A stretch of 64,000 nt of DNA from a bacterium. Lineage in GTDB: Bacteria; UBP6; UBA1177. Numbering within the stretch: position 1 is the stretch's first letter; every line of letters starts with the position of its first letter. Location of the stretch: the NCBI GenBank assembly GCA_016290135.1, contig JAEESW010000001.1, positions 154,468-218,467 of the forward strand, given 5' to 3'. Below, piece after piece: positions 9,745 through 20,800 of the stretch. The notes beneath the pieces are model-generated. The model did not search any database and was not told the origin of the DNA. It worked only from the letters and a program-made list of their open reading frames with translations. The position numbers were made by a program, and so were the translations under genes.

Positions 9745-9948
9745 GGCACCTCTCAGCACAAAAACGGGTAATTGTAATGAAATTTCGAAAATATGAAAGA
9801 TAAAAGAAAAACAGTGTTTCCGTCTGTTTTTTCTGAAAAAAATCGGCATGTTCCGCGGAGAGCTTTTTTTCGACTTGATTTTTCCTGAATAATGTTTAAC
9901 ACTACTTAGATTTTAGTTTTTTTACTTTTTTGTTTTTTGGAGGTTTTA

Positions 9949-11745
9949 ATGCGTAGATTCTTTTTGGCGGTCGCGATCGTTGCGGTGTTTTTCGCATTGT
10001 CCGCACAGGACAACAGCAATGATCTGTACCAGCAGTATTTGAACCAGTATAACAACAATCAGCAGCAGCCCGCACCGGCACAGACTGAACCTGCAAAACC
10101 GGCTGAACCGGCTCCGGCACAGGCTGAACCGGCGAAACCGGCTGAAGAAAAGAAGGAAGAAGCTCAGCAGCCCGCTGAAGAAAAGAAGGAAGAGGCTCAG
10201 CAGCCCGCTGAAGAAAAGAAGGAAGAAGAAGCTCAGCAGCCCGCTGAAGAGAAAAAGGAAGAAGAAGCTCAGCAGCCCGCTGAAGAAAAGAAAGAAGAGG
10301 CGGCGGCGGCTCCTGCAGAAGAGGTCGAGAAGATGGCTCCTTTCGAGAGGAAACCTTTCTTTTCAGTAGATGCTTTCATGGCTCTTTCCAACTCGATCTA
10401 CTCTTTCGGCGGAAACATCATGCCGCACAGCAGTTACAGATTCGGCATAGACAACGCCGTCCTTGATTTCAAAGGCGGAGACCGCATGTTCAACGGCAGG
10501 ATCCTTGTCGACCTTGCAAAAGGACTCAAGACCACAAAAGAGATCGAGTTCAACTACGACCACGATGACTCTCTCCCGACCGACGGAACGAATCCGCATG
10601 AATTCGTCTATGTCGGCGATGCTCCGAACGCTCTCGATGTTCTGAAGGATGTTTCTTTCAGCATGGTCCATCCGTCATTCAGAAACGAAGCCGGCACGCT
10701 GGGACTCAATGTCAAACTTCAGGCAGGTCTTTTCGGTATGCCGTTCGGGATCGAAAGCGGTTATGACCACGAGATCACCTATGCCAATTCGGCGATCAAA
10801 GAGGAATTCCTCGGCGGCGCATTCAGAGATGTCGGTGTTTCTCTCGGACTCGACCTTCTTCTCGGAAGCAATATGGACCTTGACATGACCCTTTTTGTTT
10901 TCAACGGCAAAAACGCTACGATGCTTGACGGAGAAGACAAATTCAAAGATCCGGCATTCGGTTTCGACATCAGATTCAACTACGAAAGCGATTTCTACGC
11001 TACGGCCGCTTTCTCGTTCGTTCTCGGAAGTGCTTATGTCGGCTATGACGAAGAGGCTGAAGGCGGTATCTTCCAGACCACGAACGGCACTTACCTTGAT
11101 GAAAAGAACAAGATCGAGGAAAATCTCGTTATTAAGGACGATTCGATCGGCAGAAACGACTACGCTGCAAACAAAAAGAACATAATCCTTGCGGTCGGTG
11201 CTGATCTCGGCTACAACATCAACGATGACATCACCGTAGGTTTCAAAGGCGAATTCGCATATTCCAACAGATCGATGTTCAACCCCTACGCAAACGTTTT
11301 CCTTGGCAAAGACTACTACGAGAACGCGCGTTTCATCCGTGACGGGGACGAAGGCGTTATCTGGGGCAAAAGCTCCTACAATCCGTTCGGATTCTTTGTA
11401 ATGCCTTACGCACATCTCTACTGGTTCGACATCATGGCGAGATTCTCCTACTACAAACAGCCTTACCTTTACTCCTATCTTGAAGATGCGAAAAACACTG
11501 TCATGGGTGTCGATTTCGCTCTCATCTACAACTTCTGCGACTACGCCGGTGTTGAATTCGACTACAACTACATCAGAGAATCATACCACTACTTTGATCC
11601 GGAAGTTGCGCCGGCTGCCCCCGGACACTACTACGCAAACAAATACAATACCCACGTTTTTACGATCGCTCTCACCGGCTGGTTTGATTTCTTGTGGGAA
11701 GGAAAATCCGACAAATCCGAAGAAACTGAAGCGGCAGCTGAATAA
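9949..11745 (+). CDS. outer-membrane porin-like beta-barrel with PAEEKKEE-rich N-terminal linker
   Basis: Signal peptide MRRFFLAVAIVAVFFALSAQ from ATG 9949 (ggaggttttaatg), charged linker, barrel-like C-terminal part. Confidence 0.75.
   Translation: MRRFFLAVAIVAVFFALSAQDNSNDLYQQYLNQYNNNQQQPAPAQTEPAKPAEPAPAQAEPAKPAEEKKEEAQQPAEEKKEEAQQPAEEKKEEEAQQPAEEKKEEEAQQPAEEKKEEAAAAPAEEVEKMAPFERKPFFSVDAFMALSNSIYSFGGNIMPHSSYRFGIDNAVLDFKGGDRMFNGRILVDLAKGLKTTKEIEFNYDHDDSLPTDGTNPHEFVYVGDAPNALDVLKDVSFSMVHPSFRNEAGTLGLNVKLQAGLFGMPFGIESGYDHEITYANSAIKEEFLGGAFRDVGVSLGLDLLLGSNMDLDMTLFVFNGKNATMLDGEDKFKDPAFGFDIRFNYESDFYATAAFSFVLGSAYVGYDEEAEGGIFQTTNGTYLDEKNKIEENLVIKDDSIGRNDYAANKKNIILAVGADLGYNINDDITVGFKGEFAYSNRSMFNPYANVFLGKDYYENARFIRDGDEGVIWGKSSYNPFGFFVMPYAHLYWFDIMARFSYYKQPYLYSYLEDAKNTVMGVDFALIYNFCDYAGVEFDYNYIRESYHYFDPEVAPAAPGHYYANKYNTHVFTIALTGWFDFLWEGKSDKSEETEAAAE
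10141..10305 (+). repeat. 33-36 bp tandem repeat encoding (P)AEEKKEE(E)AQQ
   Basis: gctgaagaaaagaaggaagaagctcagcagccc repeated about 5 times with 3-bp length variants. Confidence 0.9.
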
Positions 11746-11864
11746 TCCCTTTTAAATTCCGTTTTAAATCTCAAAAATCTCAGAAAAGTTGCCATTTTTG
11801 CCTTTTTTTGTATTGTAATCGCGCGTTTTTTATCAGATGATGGTTTTTATCATAGGAGTCAGAG

Positions 11865-14800
11865 ATGAAGAGAGTTTATGCTGTCTTAATGTTTTTTGCG
11901 ATGTTTTTCATGCTTTCCTGCGGCGGCGGCAGTGACAGCAAAGGCAAAAAACAGGGCGAACTTTACGGCGCATGCTATCCGAACAAAACCTGCAACGAAG
12001 GTCTTGTCTGCGACGAAGAGAACGATGTTTGTCTTCCCGGAGACGATTCCGACATTTCGGATACCGCTGTAACGGATGGCGACACCACGGAACCCGAGCC
12101 GGCAGATGACACCGACACGGAAAAACCTGAACCGGCTGATGATGATACGGACACAGACACTTCATCCGACACGACTCCTGACAATGATACAGACACGGAC
12201 ACAAGTGACACGATTCCCGATCAGGACACTGACACCGATACAAGTGACACTGCTCCGGACCAGGATACCGATACCGGCGACACCGAGCCTCTGGAAGGCA
12301 CTGAAAACCGCACGATTTCAGGTTCGTACCAGATCGGAAGTGAAGTTTCAGGAATAGAAGCAGCCCTTTATGAATGCGGCAAAACTGAAAAACTAGCTTC
12401 GGCCAACACAAATGCAAAAGGCGCTTTCAGTTTCAAGGCCGATATCTCTTCAGACAAAACATACTGTGTTAAGGCGAACGGTTTCGCGAGCTGCTTCAAA
12501 GGTTTGAAAGACCATACGGCGAATATTTCAGAAATCACGAACGCAGTTTTTCTGCTTGACCAGAACTGCTCTGACTTGAGAAACAGCGAAACAAAAATCA
12601 GAAAATACGCAAAACTGGGAACGGGCGAATGGCTGGGAGAGCTCGATTATTCGAAACTTTCCGGCATCAAAGAAGGACTTAAGCTTCTTTCAAACTATCT
12701 CAAGACGACAAACAGCAAGACACTTTCCGAAAAAATAGCGGAAGATTCAAAGAAAGAAACTCCGGAATTTGCGAAATTCTTCAACGGTTTCAGAGTTTCA
12801 GTTGATAAAAATGAAATCATCATCGGCGAAACATCCGACAGCAACGCAAATTTCAATGTCGAAGGCGGCAGCACGAAAGTCGCTCCCGGCTTCAAGATCA
12901 CATGGACTTTGAAAAATAAAACCGCCGATGCGGCAAATTACACTTTCACGACGACAGTTCCCGGCGAATACACAGCACGAGCAAAGCTTGCTGCAGGAAG
13001 CGACACGCTTTCGAATGATTCCGCGACAGTTCTTTTCCTTCAGAGGAAGAGCGGCGGCACGGTTTATGTAAGTGACACGTCGAAGAATATTTCGTTCAGG
13101 ATAGATGACGGTATTTACGGCGTAATTCCCAAGGGGACAGTCGTCAAAAAGAACGGAACAAAAATAAATTCGATAAGTTACGATATCCTCTCGTCCGGCG
13201 GAAACCAGGTCTCGAGGCTTAAGTTCAAGCCCGAGGGAGCAGTTTTCGAGGGAGACACGATGTATTTCGTCCACGAACTCGGCACAGTTTTCGGCGGCGC
13301 CCCGATCATGCTCTCGGCAACGAGAACGAATGCAGACGGTTCAATCGATGTCCTCAATTCGGCTGCAGGCGATCCGATTATGATGGCTGCTGCAGGCGAT
13401 CCGATTATGACAACAGCCGCTGGAGACCCGATCATGTCGGCAGCAGCAGGGGATCCGATAATGACGAGCGCTGCGGGCGATCCGATAATGACGAGTGCTG
13501 CAGGAGACCCGATCATGTCGGCAGCTGCAGGAGACCCGATAATGACGAGTGCTGCAGGCGATCCGATCATGGCAAATGCAGCAGGTGACCCGATAATGAT
13601 GGGAACAAGTTCGAGTGCGATGATTTCGCAGACCGGCCACTATTCGACATTCACGGTCGAAGCGGCATCGCTTCCGGTTTCTCTTGATATGCTGGTTGCA
13701 AGATGGTGCGACATGGGCTCATTCCTTCACCTGACTTCGCCGATAGAACTCATTGTTAAGGCAGTCGATCAGAACAAGCCTGACGGCGAAGAGAAGACTG
13801 ATCTTCTTTCATACCTTGACTGCGAGCATTTCGCGGACCTCGGAAACGACCTTTACGAGCTTGTCAACAGGCCGGTCGGCTTCCAGCGCAACCTCAACCT
13901 GATCGAAAATATTTTCTTTGCTACGGAATTCTACGGCCGTCTTCTTTTAAAGCAGGAAAACGCGGGTTCGTCGGCTTATGTCGCGGTTCGAAACGGTCTT
14001 GAATTGCGTAGCGCGATCGCGTCTCTCTACACGGCGACGACTTCCTACAACAGAAGCGCGGGAGTTTCGGAACTTTTTGATTCCTCCATGGTTCCTCTGA
14101 CCTACAGCGGCGTAACTCCTGAAGACTACACGGCTCAGGCCAAAGCTGCGATCATAGGCAATTCCGGCGCAAGTGACAAATACATTGCGACGAAGAAAGA
14201 GATGATGATTTTCGCGAACTACATCACGACTTCATCAAAAGGGCCGGATTTCAGCGGCGTCACGACGATTCTCACTCCCGATCAGCTTGTCTGCGCATGG
14301 TTCAACCCGGAGATCCAGGCTTCTAACTGCAGCAAGGTCTACACTTTGAACGAGACCGGACACGTAACTTTGGGCGGAACGGAAGTTTCTGTCGCCGAGG
14401 CGAACGCTATATTTACGAAATACTTCATGCCTTTTAACAGCAGACTTGGCGAAGAAGAGAAACTCAACCTCTTCAGAACATTCTATCTCGCACTCAGATA
14501 TGCCGGAACGATGTTCTATAACGGCAGCGACATGACAGAGTTTTATAACATCATGCTTCATACGATATACCTCGTTTTCGACGGCATCAACAGAAACGCT
14601 AACGCAGTCAGCATAGTAGATACTTTCGACGCATCTGCCCACACGGTTTCAGTTCTTGACGGCAATGAAATGGTAACAAGACCTTACCTCACGAAGCTGA
14701 GCGCGCTTACCGACAAAATATCACTTAAAGTCGCATCCGAAAGCGCAAATGTCGAAAAAGTTCTCGTCAGCATTGAAGGATATGAGTTCGAGAAAGTTCA

Positions 14801-17800
14801 GGAAAATACGAGAACTTACTACAGACCTGTTGTACCGGTCAGTCTGAAGGAAAAATCGATAGTTCTCACTCCAGGCACGCTCAATAACGGCGAAACAGCC
14901 CTTAAGACCCTGCTCGGAAGCGAGGATGTTGATTCTCTCGGCAACATCACAGGCAAAATGACGATTGTCGCTACTTCGAAAATCGCGAACAAAACCTATT
15001 CGACACAGAAAACCTACGATTTCTTTGTCAACGACGACAGCGCTGGCGTCAACTCGAAGCCTGTTCCTGCAAATATCCAGGTTTATCTCAACGATTCTAC
15101 AGGCCACGCGATCGCCGCAAACGCAAATCCGGCGATAATCCTGAATCCGGGCAACAAGGTTTACTATCCTGTTGACGGTGTCGTCAGCATCACCGATCTT
15201 GCACCTGCGGCTTACACTGTTGACGCATTTGCTGACGGCTACTATGCGAAAAATGTCAGTGTCAATGTTCCTGAAGGCGCTACGTTCAGCGTTGAGATCA
15301 GGCTTGACGAAGAGCTTACGAGCACTGCTGATGCAAACCTTGAACTTTCAGTAAAAATCGACACGGCAAAGCATCCGTCAAAGGTCTACATCCAGATCTA
15401 CAACGACGACATGGATCTCGTTGCGAACGAAACCGCGAAATTCGATACCGGTACGAACACTTACGAAACACTGAATATCGAGATTCCTTCGGGCAGATAC
15501 ACGCTTCTTGCGGTAGGCGAGGATATGTACAACTATCTTGAAGCGATAACGCTTTATCCGGGTGACAACGAAAAGGAAATCAAGGTCGTCGCAAAGAATG
15601 CATGCGGAAACGGCATAGTCGATTCTGCGGAAGAGTGCGAACCTTCTGTTGAAGGAACGGCTCTCACTGTTCTCTGCGGCACGATCTATCCTGCTTCGAC
15701 TTATCCTGAAAAAGAGGCGGCCTGCAACTCGGATACATGCACGTTCAACAAGAGTGAATGCGGCAAGGCGGCGCTTTGCGGAGACGGAATCCTTGACGAA
15801 GGCGAAGGCTGCGACGGCGGCTCAAAGGCATGTGCTGAAATAGCAGGTTTCGGCAATTCAAGAGGAACGGCACCGTGTAAAAACGACGACTGCTCTGGTT
15901 ATATCACGGCAGGATACTGCACAAGAACAACTGAAAGCTGCGGAACGCTTCCTGCAAACGCGCAGTGGAATGACGGCGAGGGTACATTTGCGCAGACTTA
16001 TGACGGAGCAGACTGGGCTCCTGCTGCAAAAGCGGCAAAATACGGTCTTACATTGGAAGAGTGCACCTATTCCTGCAAAAAAGGCTCGGTATGGGACAGC
16101 GCTTCCAGCAGCTGCGTACTCTATCCGCTTTCGCTCGCACTTGTCTGCACGGGGGCAAACGGCTGCTTCGATACAGAAAGCGATGCCGAATGTCCGGCTT
16201 ACGGAGAAGCTCTTTTCGGCCAGGACGCACAGTATGCGGCGACCGGTTTCTGCATGGAGCACACTCTTGCTAAGGAAGGAAGCGGCGAAAATGCCGTTGT
16301 CAGAGATGCTTACACTCACTACGAGTGGCAGGCTTCTGCAAGTGATGCAATGAGCTGGGACAGTGCAAACGAATACTGCTCGAGACTCAACGACAACGGC
16401 AGCGACCACACCGCGGCGCAGTGGAGAATCCCGAGCCCGGCTGAACTTCTCACGATTATAGATTCAGGAACGGCAAGTCCTGCTCTCGGCGATATTTTCA
16501 CGACTCCGGAATACAGTTTCTGGGCTGCAGAGGACGCAAAAAATGGAGACAACGCATGGAAAGCTGATGAAAACGGCGCGCTGACAAGCGTTTCGAAAGC
16601 TGAAAACGCAGGCGTTGTATGCATCAGATATCAGAGCAACTACACTCCGTCAGGCAGACGCTTCACCGATGAAAACGAGACTGTAAAAGACAGTGAAAGC
16701 GGCTTAATGTGGCAGAAGCAGCCTGTATCGTCAAGCACGTGGAAAGAGGCTCTTGAATACTGTTTCAATGTTTCGAGTGCCGATAAATTCGACTGGAGGC
16801 TTCCGAACAGAAACGAGCTTGCATCCCTTGTAAACTACGAAAAGACAAACGGCGCACTCAGTGACTTCCCGGCAATGGCGGCGAAAGGCTTCTGGACTTC
16901 GACATCCGATGTCTCCTCTGCTGCAAAGGCATGGACAGTCGATTTTGCAGACGGAAGCATAGCTTCTGCAGACAAAGCTGACACGAAATATGTCATCTGT
17001 GTAAGGAACGACGAGCCCTGCTTCGGAGACGAATGCCCCGACGCATGCGGCTTTAACCCGTGCAAAGAGATGCCGAATTCAACCGGACTCTGCACAGCAA
17101 ACGGATACGACTTTACCTGCGGCTGCAAGTCGGGCTTCAACTGGAACCACGCTAACTGCCTTCTTGACACGACAAGATATATCGCATGCGATGGTCTGCC
17201 CGAAAACGCAGTCTGGAACACCGTTTTCGGTATCAGCCAGAGCTACAACGGCGAAAACTGGTATCCGAGCAATGTCGGAACTTTCAACAAGATCCCGAGC
17301 ACGACGGAATGCCGCTTCGTCTGCGCAACAAACTACAAATGGGATGCGGACGAGGAAAAATGTCTTCCGGTTTCCAGAATGACTCAGTGCTCCGAAAAGA
17401 AACCTTACTCCGACTGGAACGTAGTTTCCAAGATCTCTCAGACATGGGACGGCGAGAAGTGGGAACCTTCGTCAGAATCGGAATACAACGAAGAGGCAAG
17501 TGAAGAAGAGTGCCGCTTCATCTGCAAGGAACACTACAACTGGGATGCGGAAAACAATCTCTGCGATCCTGAGAGACAGCCGGCTGCATGCATCGGACTT
17601 CCGGCAAACGCACACTGGTGGAACGAATCAGCGGCGATCACGCAGACCTGGACAAACGGCGGCTGGGCACCTTCGGCAACGGGATCTCACAGCACCGACG
17701 CGGAAGAGAACAAGTGCTACTTCACCTGTGACACCAACTATGAGTGGAACGACACATCCTGCGTTGCAAAGACTCAGACTGCAAGCTGTGTCACCACGAC

Positions 17801-20800
17801 CGACAATTCGGAGTGGACCGGCGGTTATTCAAGCATAACGCAGACCTGGAACGGCTCGGAGTGGTTCCCGAGTGAAGTAGGAACCTACAACACCGATAAA
17901 AATCCGGCTTACTGCCGCTTCAAATGCAAGGAAAACTATAACTGGAACGGTGCGAACTGCGAACCTGCGACACAGATCGCAACATGCACGGGACTTCCGG
18001 AACACGCGGCGTGGAACAAGGTCTCCAGCATAACGCAGACATTCACGAACGGAAGCTGGTCTCCGTCGAATGTCGGAACTTTCGGCAACGAAACGGCAAC
18101 CGAGTGCCACTTCAAGTGCAATGACAACTATAACTACGACAACGGAACAGGAAAATGTCTCGCAGGAACTCAGACTGCAACCTGCATCGGACTTCCTTCG
18201 AACGCTCAGTGGATCAATTCGACCGTAACGCAGAGCTGGAGCGACAGCCTCGGCTGGACACCGGCAGCTACCGGCCACCACAAGTCGGTATCAACTGACG
18301 GATGCAGTTTCGAGTGCGAAACCGATCATTACATCTGGGATTCCGGCACATCGACCTGCGTCGGTAAAACGATCACGAACCAGAACTGCACCGGAAAGCC
18401 GGGAAGCGCAGTCTGGAACACGGTTTCAAAGATTTCTCAGACATGGAGCGGCTCGGCTTGGCTTCCCGGTCTTGCGGCAACCTACAACGAGAATCCTGCA
18501 GCAGACGAATGCCGTTTCAAATGTCCGGCAAACTATGAGTGGAACGGTTCTGACTGCATAGCTAGGACCCAGATTGTAAGCTGCGGAACACTTCCTGCAA
18601 ATGCTGCATGGAACACCGTTTCGCAGATAAAGCAGACATGGAACGGCTCCAATGAAAAGTGGGAACCCGTTGTAAATCTTGTTCACAACGATGTTTCAAG
18701 CGAAACAGAATGCCGCTACACCTGCAAAGAGAACTATGAATGGAAAAATTCGGCATGTGTTGCAAAGAAGCAGACTGTTGCATGCACGGGACTTCCTGCA
18801 AACGCAGTCTGGAACAGTTCTACTGTCGTTCAGGAATGGAACGGCACGGCATGGACTCCCGAGACGACAGGAATCCACACGACCGGCAGCGCAACTGATA
18901 AATGCTACTTCAAGTGCATTGACGAAGGAACGAAATTCGACTGGGATACTACGACCAGCACATGTAAAGGTCACACCAAACCCAGTGGATGCGACAACGA
19001 ATCGCTTCCTGCGAACGCTTCGTGGTGGAACGCAAATATCAACCAGACATGGAACGGAACGGAGTGGCTTCCGACAACGACGGGCAGTTTCAGCAACAGT
19101 GCTGTCGATAACCAGTGCCGCTTCAAATGCAACAGCCACTACAATTGGAACGGTGCGACATGTGAAGCTGAAACAAGGATTTCACCTTGCGGAACACTTC
19201 CTTCAAATGCGCAGTGGAACACCGCTTCAAGCATAGAACAGCACTGGGATGAAAGCGTTTCCGGATTTGTTCCGACTCTCACTCCGCAGTACGGCACCGA
19301 GGCTACGACAGCTTACTGCTGCTACAAATGCCAAGAAAATTACAGATGGAACGGTTCAGAGTGCGTTGCTGCGACAAGACAAAGAGAGTGCGAAGGACTT
19401 CCTGCAAATGCAGTATGGAGAACGAGTTCTTCCGCAACAGGAACTTCATTCAGTATAACTCAGGAATGGAGCGGTGAGGAATGGCTTCCACTGCTTTCAG
19501 GAACTCACGGCTCGTATCTTGCCGGTCAGTGCCGCTTTACATGTATTGATGAAGGCAACAAATTCAAATGGGAAAACAATGCATGCGTTCCGAATACTAA
19601 AACAGACCAGGCATGTGAAGGACTTCCGGAAAATGCAGAATGGACCGGCGGATTTACAAAAATATCGCAGACTTGGAACAGCACTATCAACAGTTTCGAG
19701 CCGAGCACTGTCGGAACATACAGCACCGAAGCTGATTCAGCTTACTGCCGTTTCCAATGCAAGGAACACTATATCTGGAGTGCAGAGGAAGGTGATGAAG
19801 GCGACGACGGCGACTGCGTAGCCGAAACAAGAGTTGTCGACTGCGACGAAGATGCTCTTCCTGACAATGCGCTTTGGAACTATGCTCCCTACATCACACA
19901 GACTTGGGACGGTAATGACTGGACACCGGGACTTACACCTGAATACAGTATCACCGGAAGCGAAAACAAGTGCAGATATACCTGCGATGACGGTTATTAC
20001 TATTTAGACGGTCAGTGTGTAACGAATCCATGCAGTTCAAACCAGTGCCGTTCAACTATTACAACTTTTTCATCAGGTACTTGTAACACGCAACCGGATT
20101 CATTCCCGCTTTCTTACGCTTGTGTATGCAGCAACGGTTTCTACTGGCACGGCAAAACAGGCTGCAGATCCAATAAACCGACGAATTTCTGCACCGGAGC
20201 TTCCAGATGTTACGGATACGGATCCGAGATCGACTGTCCTTCTGAGGGAGAAGCTTTTTACGGTCAGGATGCTCAGTATGCAGAAAAGGGCTTCTGTGCA
20301 CCGAAGAGTTTCACTGTTGCGGGAACGACAGAACAGCCGGTAATAAATGACAAAAATACAGGGCTAGGATGGCAGAAATCGATAAGAACCGTGGCAGCTA
20401 CCTGGAGCGATGCCTACAATTATTGCAACAACCTGAATTACGGCGGTTATTCAGACTGGAGAATGCCTACCGTCAAAGAATTGGATACCATATTGGATCT
20501 CGGCAGACGCAACAGTGCCGATCCTAATTATTTTTCTAACACAACCTATTCTTATTGGTGGGTAAATAATAAAAATGAAACTGCTGACAAGTTATGGTAT
20601 GTATATCAAACTTCAATTAAATACTGGCCTACAAGTTATGCAACGAACACAAGTTATAAATATTATGTCCGCTGTGTCCGTGGAACGGAACTGACTGAAC
20701 CTACATCTGAATCTTTCAGCAGTGATACCACTGGAGTCGTTAAAGACACCGATACGGGGCTTTACTGGAGCACTCCCGGCGACAGCAGAGTCAACTGGAA

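Noticed and set aside
11908-12417. 169-aa Cys-rich minus-strand ORF
   Set aside because: Antisense of the Asp/Thr linker of the giant lipoprotein; Cys/His richness is an artefact of the repeats.
13178-13640. Minus-strand repeat ORFs (MIGSPAALVI..., CRHDRVSCSTRHYRI...)
   Set aside because: Antisense frames of the 27-bp AAGDPIM repeat.
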